Counted from the first letter of the stretch, positions 25,843 to 36,181 are shown. The stretch: 64,000 bases of DNA from Candidatus Woesearchaeota archaeon (GCA_018221105.1 JAAOYA010000001.1:176812-240811); one strand, 5' to 3'. A program made the numbers and translations. Notes: generated by a model from the sequence alone, not told the origin.

Positions 25843-27171
25843 TTATTTTCCTGTTATTAATTTTTTTAACTCTTTTGTTTTCTCGTCGAGTAATTCTTTG
25901 GTGTTGGCTTCTATTTTCAGTCTTATTAATGGTTCTGTGTTGCTTTGTCGAATGTTTAGCCACCAATCATTGAATGTTATTGTTAGACCGTCAATTTTGG
26001 ATTTTTTTCCTGCAGGATATTTTTTTTCTGTTTTTAGTATTATTCCCGCAGGGTTTGCAGCTCTGAAGTTTAGGTTTACATCAAAGTATTTGTTGAAGTT
26101 TTTTGCTAGTTCACTAAGCGTTGTTTCTTCTTCGTTTAAGGCTTTTATTAGTGTTGCAACTGCTATTGCAGTGCTCTCGCCGTACTCAATGTTTTTGAAG
26201 TAGAAGTGTCCTGATTCTTCAGCGCCAAATAATGCGTTGTTTTCTATTAGTTTTTGATTGATGAAAGTGTGTCCTGTTTTTGAAATTATTACCTTCGCCC
26301 CTTTAGTTTTTAGTGTTTCTTTTAGTGCTTTGCCTGCACGTTCTTCAACAACTATTTTTTGCTCTGGGCTAAAGCCTAGTAAGTACTCTGCTATTATTGC
26401 TATTATCGCGTCACCGAAAACTTTTTGACCTTTGTCGTCAACAAATATTGCTCTGTCTGCGTCACCATCAAAGGCCACTCCGAACATTGCATTATGTTTT
26501 AGAATACTTTCTTTTAAGTCTTTTAAGTTCGATGTCACAGGGTTTGGGCCTCGTGCCGGAAACTCACCATCTATTTTATCATTTATTATTACTTGTTTGC
26601 AATGGTCTTTTAGCGCTTTAGCTTCAAATATTCCCATTCCGTTTCCAACATCGAATATTATTGTTGGCTTGTTTTTTGGAATTGGCACGATTTTAGTTAT
26701 TTGTTCTTTGTACTCTTCAAATAATTCTTTTTTGTAGATTTGTCCTTTGTCTTCTACAGTAAATTGGTTTTCGTTATAGATTTTTTTTATTATTTCCATT
26801 CCAGTGCCTTGACCTACAGGAGTCGCGTTTTCTCGAAATATTTTTATTCCAGCGTACTCTTTTGGGCTGTGCGATGGTGTCACCATAACTGCGCAATCAT
26901 AATGGTACGCTCTTGACGCGAAAAATATCATTGGTGTTGAACACTGTCCAATGTCTACAACGTCAACTCCTCGCTCTACTAATCCTTTGATTACTTCTTT
27001 TGCTAGTGCAGCACTATTTTTTCTTCCGTCACGGCCAACTACTGCTGTTTGACATTTTAGAAAACTTGCTATCGCGCGGCTTATAGTATAAGCAATTTTA
27101 GCGTCTAATTCTTTGTCGTACAATCCCCTAATATCATACGCCTTAAATATTTTGTCAGTGTCTTTTGTCAT
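25843..27171 (-). CDS. Phosphomannomutase/phosphoglucomutase
   Basis: A protein of 442 residues in the alpha-D-phosphohexomutase family. Four-domain motifs are DIRGLYDKEL, the phosphoserine loop VMVTPSHSPKEYAG (usual form TASHNP), the metal loop FDGDADRAIFVD, the sugar-binding GAEESGHFYF, and the phosphate-binding RQSNTEPLIRL. It interconverts 1- and 6-phosphates of mannose or glucose, supplying NDP-sugars for the S-layer glycans or glucosylglycerate. The start overlaps the methylthiotransferase stop by 4 nt. Confidence 0.94.
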   Translation of the reverse strand: MTKDTDKIFKAYDIRGLYDKELDAKIAYTISRAIASFLKCQTAVVGRDGRKNSAALAKEVIKGLVERGVDVVDIGQCSTPMIFFASRAYHYDCAVMVTPSHSPKEYAGIKIFRENATPVGQGTGMEIIKKIYNENQFTVEDKGQIYKKELFEEYKEQITKIVPIPKNKPTIIFDVGNGMGIFEAKALKDHCKQVIINDKIDGEFPARGPNPVTSNLKDLKESILKHNAMFGVAFDGDADRAIFVDDKGQKVFGDAIIAIIAEYLLGFSPEQKIVVEERAGKALKETLKTKGAKVIISKTGHTFINQKLIENNALFGAEESGHFYFKNIEYGESTAIAVATLIKALNEEETTLSELAKNFNKYFDVNLNFRAANPAGIILKTEKKYPAGKKSKIDGLTITFNDWWLNIRQSNTEPLIRLKIEANTKELLDEKTKELKKLITGK

Positions 27172-28436
27172 CTTACCCTTAATGTTCCTATCAAGTGATG
27201 CGTGGCACCGCGATAAACCTTTGCTATAACTGTTTTGCCAAGTGGCAAATCACCTTTTAGTATTACTTGTTTGTAATGATTGTTGCGAGCTACAACACTG
27301 TTTTGTTTTTTCTTATCATCAACTAATACTTTTCCAGTCCAGCCAACCCATAACTTATTTTTTTGTGCTGAAATAGTTTCTGATAGTGTTGTTAGATCGC
27401 GGGCTCTTTTATTGGTTATTTTTTGATCTATCAAATCAAGCGATGACGCAGGAGTACCTGACCTTGGCCAGAACTTGCTAAGGTGTAACATGTCGGGGCG
27501 CAACCAATTAATCAAATCTATTGTTTTTTGGTAGTCCTCGTCGGTTTCTGTCGGGTATCCGCAGATGACATCTGTAGCGATTGTGATTTGTGGAAATGCA
27601 TCTCTAAAAGCTTCAATTATTAGTTTAAAATCATCAAGCATGTAATCACGGCCCATCTCAAGCAGCACTTTATCGCTGCCGCTTTGAACTGGCAAGTGTA
27701 AAAACTTGAATATTTTTTCTTCTTTGTAAGCTTCTATTAATTCATCAAGTATTGGTAGCACGTTGTTAGGGTTCATCATTCCGACGCGCATCATAAAATC
27801 GCCTCTTAAATCAGCAATTTTTTTAAGCAAATCTGGCAGATTATATTCATAGTTTGCATTGTCTTGGCTTGTAATCCAGACTTCTTTAGCTCCTTTGTCA
27901 ACTGCTTTTTTTACTTGTTTTATTATTTTTTCTGGCTCAAAACTGACAAGGTCTCCTTTAGCAAGTCGTACTATGCAATAATTGCATCTTCCGCGACAAC
28001 CTTCGCTTATTTGTACTATTTCAACAATAGGATTTTTGCTAATTTTTGGGTGTCCGACTTTTGATTCATAACGATCGCTTATTGTGGCGCGAGGCTTTTT
28101 CTTTTTTGTAACAGCATCAACAACTCTTGCAATATCTGTTATGTGTCGTGTGCCTACCAGAACAGCATTTTTCGCGTTGACTTTTAATAAGTCAGCTTGG
28201 GCGTCAGCCATACAACCAGCAACAATCAAGTTTTTTCTTTTTTTGTGATACTCTTTGATCTTTTTTAATATTTTATCTTCTGTTGGTCCTTTAACAGTAC
28301 AAGTGTTTATTATAAAAACGTCAGCAGTTGCCGGGCCGCGAGCAAGTTTATAACCGGCAGTTTGTAGTAACCCATTGATAATTTCAGAATTGTTAAGATT
28401 CGCCGTACACCCATAAGTCTCCACAAGAACATTCAT
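27168..28436 (-). CDS. tRNA t6A37 methylthiotransferase (e-MtaB/CDKAL1 type)
   Basis: A protein of 422 residues from ATG 28436. The N-terminal UPF0004 domain binds a 4Fe-4S cluster through Cys in TYGCTANLNNSE, INTCTVKGPTED and VAGCMA. The radical SAM cluster is in SEGCRGRCNYCIVRLAKG. A C-terminal TRAM domain (about 360-420) binds tRNA. It converts t6A at tRNA position 37 to ms2t6A. A longer frame begins with TTG at 28487, but a TATA-like element near 28460-28470 makes ATG 28436 the likely leaderless start. Bud32, needed to make t6A, is also in this window. Confidence 0.93.
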   Translation of the reverse strand: MNVLVETYGCTANLNNSEIINGLLQTAGYKLARGPATADVFIINTCTVKGPTEDKILKKIKEYHKKRKNLIVAGCMADAQADLLKVNAKNAVLVGTRHITDIARVVDAVTKKKKPRATISDRYESKVGHPKISKNPIVEIVQISEGCRGRCNYCIVRLAKGDLVSFEPEKIIKQVKKAVDKGAKEVWITSQDNANYEYNLPDLLKKIADLRGDFMMRVGMMNPNNVLPILDELIEAYKEEKIFKFLHLPVQSGSDKVLLEMGRDYMLDDFKLIIEAFRDAFPQITIATDVICGYPTETDEDYQKTIDLINWLRPDMLHLSKFWPRSGTPASSLDLIDQKITNKRARDLTTLSETISAQKNKLWVGWTGKVLVDDKKKQNSVVARNNHYKQVILKGDLPLGKTVIAKVYRGATHHLIGTLRVR

Positions 28437-28490
28437 ATAAAAAAATGTAATCAAGGGGTTATTTTTAAAGTTTACTACAAAAAACAATCA

Positions 28491-29309
28491 TTAAAAGTCT
28501 AAAATTGAGTCATCAACAGGATTATAAACTCCTCTGGCGTTAAGAATTGGAAAAGTGGAAGGTGTTTCTTTTTCTTTAGATTCTATACCTTGATCAATTC
28601 CTGGATGAGGATATAAGCACAAGTTTCCACCATCAAGGTGTGGTGGCAGATTTTCTGAACAAAGCAATATTGGAGCAATCAATGCCTTGCCATCTTCAAT
28701 TTTAATAGTTGGTTCGCCAGTGTGATACGCTAATAAAGGCAGTTCAATACTTGCTCTTTTTATATCATTAAATTTTAAAAAGTCAGAGTATTGTTCTGCC
28801 CCAACAACACCAAAAATTTTTTGTACTAGTTCATCATTCTCAAAAACTGGCTTGCCATGATTTAAAAAAATAGTATAACTATTTTGCGGGGCTATAATGA
28901 ATCTATCTTCATTTTGAGCTCTCTCTATTGCATCCTTAATTTTATTTCCCATTGGTAAAACTAAATAACGCGATTTTTCAAAAATAGCCTTTTGTATTCT
29001 ACTTGCAAAATTGTGTACTAAATTCTGTTCGATTGAAGGCGAATCATCAATAGCAAGCAGCAAGGTTCCATCAACAGTATCCCTAAAATAAATAGCGGTT
29101 GTCCTAGTAATTTGGCGATCACAAAAATCTTGACAATCGCCGACCAATCCTTGTGCAATCCTAAGAGCTGCAGCTTCTGCAGCGCTTTGCAATACCGCAT
29201 CATCTTCAATTATCGAATTAACAAGTCCTACTAAATTATTCCTTTTAGAAGGAGTAAACTCTAAACCGCTAAACAATGATTCATCATCTAAAACAACTTT
29301 ATAACCCAT
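28491..29309 (-). CDS. Hypothetical protein
   Basis: A soluble protein of 272 residues from ATG 29309 (MGYKVVLDDESLF); a TTG at 29330 would add seven residues. A helical N-terminal part (residues 20-60) leads to mixed alpha/beta with DFCDRQITRTTAIYFRDTVD, FLNHGKPVFENDELVQKIFG and a Pro-rich C-terminus. The TTAIYFRDTVDGTLLLAID stretch looks like a beta hairpin, but I recognise no family or catalytic motif. A TATA-like aagtata lies about 27 nt upstream of the ATG. Confidence 0.65.
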   Translation of the reverse strand: MGYKVVLDDESLFSGLEFTPSKRNNLVGLVNSIIEDDAVLQSAAEAAALRIAQGLVGDCQDFCDRQITRTTAIYFRDTVDGTLLLAIDDSPSIEQNLVHNFASRIQKAIFEKSRYLVLPMGNKIKDAIERAQNEDRFIIAPQNSYTIFLNHGKPVFENDELVQKIFGVVGAEQYSDFLKFNDIKRASIELPLLAYHTGEPTIKIEDGKALIAPILLCSENLPPHLDGGNLCLYPHPGIDQGIESKEKETPSTFPILNARGVYNPVDDSILDF

Positions 29310-29388
29310 ATTATCACTGTGAGTTTTCAAAGAATCTTATACTTAAAGCTTTCGCTAAAACAATTTTTTGTTAAAAAAAAAGAAAATA

Positions 29389-29418
29389 AAAGCCGCGCAC
29401 ATTCAATAGGTAAAACAC
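29389..29418. repeat. Pre-23S processing stem, 3' strand
   Basis: This 30-nt segment is the inverted complement of 32305-32334, on the other side of the 23S gene, with two A-A mismatches and two wobble pairs in the folded RNA. It encloses the whole 23S sequence, as expected for the stem that is cut to release pre-23S. Part of it probably belongs to the mature 23S end helix. Confidence 0.85.
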
Positions 29419-32310
29419 AAAAGAATTATTGGTAACCGCACGCTGAACACCTCGTTGCCTTGGTGCTTACACGCCAGTCCCATCAAACGAGTCTTTTACT
29501 CGTATTCCAAAGAGTCTCTTTTCAAGGCAGGCTTCGAGCTTAGATGCTTTCAGCTCTTATCCCTTGAGGCGTAGCTGCCCGGCGATACCCTGTCGGATAA
29601 CCGGTACACCAGTGGCCTCGAACCATCGTTCCTCTCGTACTAAATGGTCCTTCCTTTCAGACTCCACACACATCCAGCAGATAATAAACATACTGCCTCA
29701 CAGCGTACTGAACCCAGCTCACGATCCCTTTTAATGGGTGAACACCCCCACCCTTGGCCGCTTCTGCACGACCAGGATAGGAAGAGCCGACATCGACGTA
29801 GCAAACCGCGCCGTCGATTTGAGCTCTCGGGCGCGACAACTCTATTATCCCCGGAGTAACTTTTCAGTCAGCACTAACCCCCACCAAGGAGGTATAGTGG
29901 TTCGCTAGACCACGCTTTCGCGTTTGGAACTTATACTGTTAAAGGTCCAATCAGGCAGGCTTTTGCTCTTGCACTCCACACCGGATTTCTGACCCGGTTG
30001 AGCATACCTTTGGGCGCCACTGATACAATTTCAGCGGCGTGCCACCCCAGCCAAACTGTCCACCTACAGGTGTCCAAGCAATGCTTGTGAGTAATGCAAA
30101 CTATGAAGAGCGGTGTCTCATTGGCGTTTACACAAAACCTAGCGACTTTGCTTAAGCAACTCCCGCTTACGCTGCACAACACAAATCACATCACAACTAT
30201 AGGCTACAGTAAAGTTTCACGGGGTCTTCACTTCCCGCTGGATGTCTCTGGACTTTGCACCAGAATGTAATTTTCAGGGGGTTCTAGTTGGGGACAGCGG
30301 ATATCTCGTTACGCCATTCATGCAGGCCGTCAATTAAACGGCAAGGCATTTCGTTACCTTAAGAGAGTTATAGTTACTCCCGCCGTTTACCAGCTCTTCT
30401 CCCCGTTGAACCGGGTTTTCAAGTACTGGCACTGGGCAGACGTCACCAACTATACAAGACCTTACGATTTAGCAGTTGGTTAAGTTTTTGTTAAACAGTC
30501 GGACATCCTTTGTCACTGAGCCCTGTAATCGCAGTCATACAACAACGATTATAGGGACCCCTTATACCGAAGGTACGGGGCCAAATTGCCGAATTCCCTC
30601 AACTAGATTAATCCCTCACGCCTTAGGTTTCTAACCTAGGGGCACCTGTGCTGGTTCTGGGTACGATTAATAATGTTCTTTCCCTGTTCTTTTTTCACGG
30701 GCTCCAGACATCAACAAAATACTACTTGCGTAGTACCATTTTAAGGTTTGTTCAAGTTCTCACCATTACGGTACTCCTTTGAACTGTCCTTATTAGCACA
30801 ACAGACGAGTTGTGTTTATCTAGCCAGAAGCGTCAAAAACAAGGCTTGCGTTGCCGCACATACATTATTAGTACAGGAATATTAACCTGTTGCCCTTTCC
30901 CGAATAGACCAGTTAGGCCTTCGGTTAGGATCGACTTACCCTTGACTGAACTGCATTGTCAAGGAACCCTTGCCCTTTCGGCGGCACTGATTCTCACAGT
31001 GCTTTGCTCCTACTACCACCAGGATTCTTATCTCAACCAGGTCCACCAACCCTCTCGGGCGGGCTTCTGCCCTGGCAAAGCACCTACCTATCACAAGCTT
31101 GTGGCTTGTCTATAGTATCGGTAATTAGTTTAGCCCCGTCCATTTTCCGGGCTCAAAACCTTGACAAGTAAGCTGTTACGCATTTATTATAGGATGGCTG
31201 CTTCTAAGCCAACCTCCTCGCTGTCTTTGGCAATGAACACCGTTTACCCGTTAACACTTAACTAATATTTTGGGACCTTAACTATAGTCTGGGTTGTTCC
31301 CCTCTCGGACGCCAAGCTTACCCCGGCGCCCCGTCTCCCAAAGTCTACAACGTTAAAACATTCGGAGTTGGACAAAAAACCGAGGAATTTCTCCCCCTAA
31401 ATCTTCAATCCGTATCTCTACCTTCTTAACTGTCTCGTTTGAGGCTTGACTACGGCCAACTTCGGTAGGAACCAGCTATCGCCGTTCTCGATTGGCTTTT
31501 CACCCCTAATCCCAGGTTACAAGAACACTTGCACGTAGCACCTCTTCAGGCCTCCACGAAGTCTTACCTCCGCTTCACCTTACCCAGGATTAGATCGAAC
31601 GGTTTCGGGTCGTGCTCAAGTGACTACAGGCACTTTAATACCTTGCCCCTCATAAATTGCGGGCTTATCGATTTCTCTATAAATACACCACGTAATGGTT
31701 TATTTTTGCCACTCAAACACACTCCCTGGCACGTTATTCTAAACGTACGACACACACCCGTAAGTGCGTGTCTAACTATCATTGTTAGGTTTCAGGTCTT
31801 TTAACTCCCTGTCAAGGGTACTTTTCAACATTCCCTCACGGTACTGGTACGCTATCGGTCTTTGGACGTATTTAGGGTTGGAAGTTGGTGCCTCCCACAT
31901 TCATGCGTCATCTCCAAGACACACTACTCTCGAAACGTCGAAATCCAAATAATGGTTTTTTACGGGACTATCACCCTCTATGGTACAACTTTCCAGTTGA
32001 CTTCAAATATAAAATTTGGACTTAAAGACGCTCAACCACATCCCATTATCATTACTGACAATGGTTCAGTTTGCCCTGTGCCGTGTTCAGTCGCTCTTAC
32101 TAACAGCATCTCATTTGATTTCTTTTCCTGCAGGTACTAAGACGCTTCAATTCCCTGCGTTCCCCATCCTTGCGGATTCTAAGAAGAAGTCTTATTCACA
32201 AATCCCTGGTTCAACACTTACGTGCAGCTCGCCAAGGCTTAAAGCAGCTTGTCACTTGCTTCATCGGCGTCCAAAGCCAAGTCATCCACCTAACAATCTA
32301 AGGCGTGTTT
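29415..32310 (-). rRNA. 23S ribosomal RNA
   Basis: Conserved large-subunit landmarks are visible on the minus strand: a 5' region with GGTGGATGACTTGGC near 32275-32290, GTTTCGATCC-like domain blocks, and the sarcin-ricin/peptidyl-transferase region near 29570-29660 (complements of aaccatcgttcctctcgtact). About 2.9 kb, so no large intron is present. Ends are approximate because only the enclosing stem (29389-29418 with 32305-32334) can be seen. No 5S gene is found next to it. Confidence 0.95.
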
Positions 32311-32334
32311 TACCTATTGTTTATGCACGGCTTT
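32305..32334. repeat. Pre-23S processing stem, 5' strand
   Basis: Partner of 29389-29418. The best run is 15 consecutive pairs ending in GTGTTTTACCTATTG; after a small internal loop, GCA and AAAGCCG pairs continue. It sits just upstream of mature 23S on the minus-strand transcript. Confidence 0.85.
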
Positions 32335-32438
32335 CATTAACATGAAATGGGAGTTGCATGTTATATCATGCCCTTCATTCACAATTGTAACAATCGCGAA
32401 TTGCTATTGATTGATGAATATGATTTGTTCCTTACTGA

Positions 32439-32451
32439 AATGGACTCGGCG
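32439..32451. repeat. 13-bp copy of the tRNA-Ala 3' end in the rRNA spacer
   Basis: The sequence aatggactcggcg is identical to 32494-32506, which covers the discriminator and 3' acceptor strand of tRNA-Ala. The copy is 54 bp downstream of the tRNA on the transcript. Between them lie three small hairpins: 32456-32472, 32472-32486 (ggaac-ctcc-gttcc) and 32485-32499. It may be an old integration scar or an alternative pairing partner for the tRNA 5' strand. Confidence 0.7.
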
Positions 32452-32495
32452 ATATCGAAAACATTGTTTTCGGAACCTCCGTTCCATTCTTCGAA

Positions 32496-32600
32496 TGGAC
32501 TCGGCGGGATTTGAACCCGCGGCCTCCGCCTATCATGTGACCGAAGGCTATAGCTTGCAGTCAGTGCAAGGGCGGCGCTCTCCCACTGAGCTACGAGCCC
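32496..32600 (-). tRNA. tRNA-Ala(TGC) in the 16S-23S spacer, with a 33-nt intron
   Basis: The acceptor stem GGGCTCG pairs with CGAGTCC (one G-T), A73; CCA is not encoded. The anticodon stem CCGCC/GGCGG encloses CTTGCA, giving anticodon TGC at 32566-32568. The intron 32532-32564 fits a bulge-helix-bulge with bulges CAC and ATA and an inner TGAC/GTCA helix. tRNA-Ala in the rRNA spacer is the usual archaeal arrangement; an intron in that copy is less common. Confidence 0.93.
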
Positions 32601-32612
32601 GTAAGTGAAAAG

Positions 32613-32633
32613 AGTTGGGTATGGATAATGAAC
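32613..32633. repeat. Pre-16S processing stem, 3' strand
   Basis: Agttgggtat followed by ggataatgaac pairs with 34231-34240 and 34214-34224 across the 16S gene, giving 21 pairs with a 6-nt bulge on the leader side. In archaea this stem is cut by the same endonuclease that splices tRNA introns. The asymmetric 6-nt bulge differs from the standard pair of 3-nt bulges. Confidence 0.85.
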
Positions 32634-32670
32634 ATTATGTAAAAAGTTTTTTTTCATTAAATGAAAAAAA

Positions 32671-34141
<1,471 letters not shown>

Positions 34142-34338
34142 TTGTTACTACGTTTATTATCCTTGTATAGTCATTCTTTCCGAATAAGAATTATTGTTTG
34201 TCACAAGAAATTCGTTCATTATCCTATTTCATACCCAACTGCTTATGATTAGGCATACACATGTAAAAAATTATTTTTTTTGGTGGTGATCGTAAGGTTA
34301 AAGTGTAAGTAGGAATTTTTTTTTGTTTATATACTTAT
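34142..34338 (-). promoter_or_regulatory. rRNA leader and promoter
   Basis: On the minus strand a TATA box GTATATAAAC lies at 34325-34334, predicting a transcript start near 34304 and a leader of about 160 nt before 16S. The leader holds the 5' strand of the processing stem (34214-34240). The TATA box is only 4 bp beyond the stop of the eL41 gene. I see no coding frame here. Confidence 0.7.
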
Positions 34339-34440
34339 CTATCGTTTAGTGCGCTTTTTCTTCTCTTTGCGCATGCGTTTTTTTTGCCATTTCCAACGCA
34401 TCTGGCCTTTTTTCTTCCAACGTCGTGAACTTCGCTTCAT
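34339..34440 (-). CDS. rpl41e: Ribosomal protein eL41
   Basis: A tiny frame of 33 residues, ATG 34440 to TAG 34339. The part from the internal Met, MRWKWQKKRMRKEKKKRTKR, closely follows eukaryotic and archaeal eL41 (about 25 residues, MRxKWRKKRMRxLKRKRRK), a basic helix lying between the ribosomal subunits. Either the protein has a 13-residue basic N-terminal extension, or translation starts at ATG 34401. A TATA box (cctttatata on the minus strand, near 34470-34478) lies about 34 nt before the first ATG. It is easily missed because of its size. Confidence 0.85.
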   Translation of the reverse strand: MKRSSRRWKKKGQMRWKWQKKRMRKEKKKRTKR

Positions 34441-34488
34441 TTTAATAACTGTTTTAGGATTTTGCACCAATATATAAAGGTGCTGGTA

Positions 34489-34584
34489 TGCCCCCGCCGG
34501 GATTCGAACCCGAGTCCTTGCCTGTCTTTCGCGATTACTCGCGTCGAAAGGGCAAGATGATTGGCCGGACTACACCACAGGGGC
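34489..34584 (-). tRNA. tRNA-Glu(TTC) with a 21-nt intron
   Basis: The acceptor stem GCCCCTG pairs with CGGGGGC, A73; CCA not encoded. The anticodon stem TTGCC/GGCAA encloses CTTTCG, anticodon TTC at 34546-34548. The intron 34524-34544 shows a textbook bulge-helix-bulge: central CTTT/AAAG, bulges CGA and ACA, inner CGCGA/TCGCG with a GTAA loop. First of four minus-strand tRNAs between 34489 and 35048. Confidence 0.95.
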
Positions 34585-34596
34585 AAAATAATTTAA

Positions 34597-34716
34597 TGGG
34601 CCTGCCGAGATTTGAACTCGGGACCGCCGACTCTCTTAGAGCCAAGTGTCCGCAACTATCACTGCAAAGCACTGCCATATAAGACCGGTGCTCCAACCAG
34701 GCTAAGCTACAGGCCC
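34597..34716 (-). tRNA. tRNA-Ile(TAT) with a 45-nt intron
   Basis: The acceptor stem GGGCCTG pairs with CAGGCCC, A73; CCA not encoded. Splicing of the intron 34633-34677 (central helix CTTA/TAAG, bulges TAT and AGA, inner CAGTG/CACTTG) gives loop CTTATAA with anticodon TAT at 34679-34681. The anticodon stem CCGGT/GTCGG contains two G-T pairs. This would read AUA directly with U34, rather than through the agmatidine-modified CAT anticodon used by most archaea. Confidence 0.88.
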
Positions 34717-34787
34717 GCGAGCCGATTGTTTGTCGACAATTTGAGGAGAAACCGTATATTTAAAAACGTTTCTAAAAAAAAGATGTA

Positions 34788-34879
34788 TGCGCTGACCGGG
34801 AATTGAACCCGGGCCACAGCCTCATTGCACGATTTGCATCGTTTGGCAAGGCCGTATTGTACCACTCAACCACCAGCGC
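34788..34879 (-). tRNA. tRNA-Gly(GCC) with a 21-nt intron
   Basis: The acceptor stem GCGCTGG pairs with TCAGCGC (one G-T), A73. The anticodon stem CGGCC/GGCTG encloses TTGCCA, anticodon GCC. The intron 34823-34843 forms an ideal bulge-helix-bulge: central TTGC/GCAA, bulges CAA and TGA, inner ACGAT/ATCGT with a GCAA loop. The T-arm is CCGGG-TTCAATT-CCCGG. Confidence 0.94.
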
Positions 34880-34917
34880 ATTATTTGAAAAAATATGTTA
34901 TTTATTTATAAGTTTAA

Positions 34918-35048
34918 TGGGCCCGCCCGGAATTTCGGAACTCTTACTGCTGTTCGAACTTTTGTAAAAGGTCGCTCGAACCGGGGATCAATGCCTTTCT
35001 TCCCGTTAGGATGTAAGGGCACTGTCATAGCCACTAGACCACGGGCCC
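34918..35048 (-). tRNA. tRNA-Val(TAC) with two introns
   Basis: The acceptor stem GGGCCCG pairs with CGGGCCC, A73. The anticodon stem GTGCC/GGCAT encloses CTTACA (anticodon TAC at 35013-35015), with a 15-nt intron at 34997-35011. A second intron of 43 nt, 34932-34974, splits the T-loop: T-stem CCCGG/CCGGG, central helix TTCG/CGAA, 3-nt bulges AGC and ATT. Splicing restores TTCGAGT, the same T-loop as in tRNA-Val(GAC). The position and length match the T-loop intron of tRNA-Leu(TAA). Confidence 0.9.
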
Positions 35049-35128
35049 GTAGTGTACTCAAAGAATTGTGTCTTTTTTATATAGTTTTCGAAAATAACTT
35101 TTTATAATAGTTATGTTTTTGTTCTTTG

Positions 35129-35608
35129 ATGTTTTATCCAAAAGATGAGCAAGAGCAAGAGGCTTTAAAATTTATTATGTTGGCTGCTGATGTTGCTAAG
35201 AGTTCTTTGTGTTTGCGCTCAAAGTGCGGTAGTGTTATTGTAAAAAACGGCGAGGTTATTGGGGAGGGTTTTAATGCTCCGCCAGGCAATAAGAAATTGA
35301 AGCGTTGTTTTAAAGATGATATTCCTAAGAATTTTAAGAGTGATCGTAATTGTTGTATTCATGCTGAAGAGCGCGCTATCATGCATGCACTAAAAACTAA
35401 TGGCGATAAAATTGTTGGTTCTAGATTGTATTTTATTCGCTTAGATAACAATGACACTATTTCGCGCGCAGGTAAACCTTTTTGCACTATTTGCTCTAAG
35501 ATGGCTTTGGACGCTGGCGTTAGCGAGTTTGTTTTGTATCATGATGATGGCGTTTGCGTATATGATACTGAAGAGTATAACAATTTATCGTTTGAGTACA
35601 GAGAATAA
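35129..35608 (+). CDS. dCMP/cytidine deaminase family protein
   Basis: A protein of 159 residues. The zinc site is complete: HAEERA (His plus catalytic Glu) and PFCTICSKMAL (two Cys). An additional CGSVIVKNGEVIGEGFN strand leads to the CCIHAEE motif, as in deoxycytidylate deaminases, which convert dCMP to dUMP for dTMP synthesis. Start ATG 35129 lies about 25 nt after a tttttataat TATA box; a TTG three bases earlier is less likely. Confidence 0.88.
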   Translation: MFYPKDEQEQEALKFIMLAADVAKSSLCLRSKCGSVIVKNGEVIGEGFNAPPGNKKLKRCFKDDIPKNFKSDRNCCIHAEERAIMHALKTNGDKIVGSRLYFIRLDNNDTISRAGKPFCTICSKMALDAGVSEFVLYHDDGVCVYDTEEYNNLSFEYRE

Positions 35609-35611
35609 ACT

Positions 35612-36181
35612 TTATTTTTTCTTTTTTGTTGTTGGCTTGTCTAATACTTTTTTTGTTCCTAGCCATATTAATAGTGTTAGTTCTATTAATAGTATTAAGA
35701 ATCGTGTTATTTTTGAAAGGTCACTGAACGAGCGCATTGTACCATAAGCAATAGTCAACACTCCCCCGAATATGAATCCCGAGGCTATTGGCTCATAGGT
35801 TAGTGGCGCGTACATTCCAATAAGTAGTGCTATTGCGCCTATCACGGCTGTGATCCATAATAGGTTTCTATTGTATAGTTTATTTGCAGTATTATAATCT
35901 CTTTGGCAGTAATCGCATTCTTTGATTGTTTGACATCCGTCAGTGTCTGTGTTGTAGCGTATCATTCCTTCGTCATCATAGCAATTGTCAATAAATGTTT
36001 CATCAAGTTGTGGACAATTTGCTAAATCTTCACGATTCAGGCCTAATGGTTTTGCAGTTATGTCACGTTTGCAATAATCATTGTAGTCTGGTGATTCGTA
36101 GAATGCGTCTATTCCAAAACCTACTAGTAAAGCAAATAATATTGCCACTCCGAATGTTAGCGCGGTTTCTTTTAGTCCCAT
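35612..36181 (-). CDS. Hypothetical membrane protein with a Cys-rich external domain
   Basis: A protein of 189 residues. An N-terminal helix (LTFGVAILFALLVGFGIDAFY) is followed by an 80-residue loop with seven Cys (CKRD, NCPQ, NCYDD, GCQTI, ECDYC), probably extracytoplasmic and disulphide-bonded. Three more helices follow (residues 108-128, 130-150, 160-178) and a Lys-rich tail ends the protein. No family recognised; it converges with the deaminase gene. Confidence 0.65.
   Translation of the reverse strand: MGLKETALTFGVAILFALLVGFGIDAFYESPDYNDYCKRDITAKPLGLNREDLANCPQLDETFIDNCYDDEGMIRYNTDTDGCQTIKECDYCQRDYNTANKLYNRNLLWITAVIGAIALLIGMYAPLTYEPIASGFIFGGVLTIAYGTMRSFSDLSKITRFLILLIELTLLIWLGTKKVLDKPTTKKKK

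Noticed and set aside
29330-29414. 5S rRNA next to 23S
   Set aside because: No 5S-like sequence is present on either side of the rRNA operon or in the other gaps; it is presumably elsewhere in the genome.
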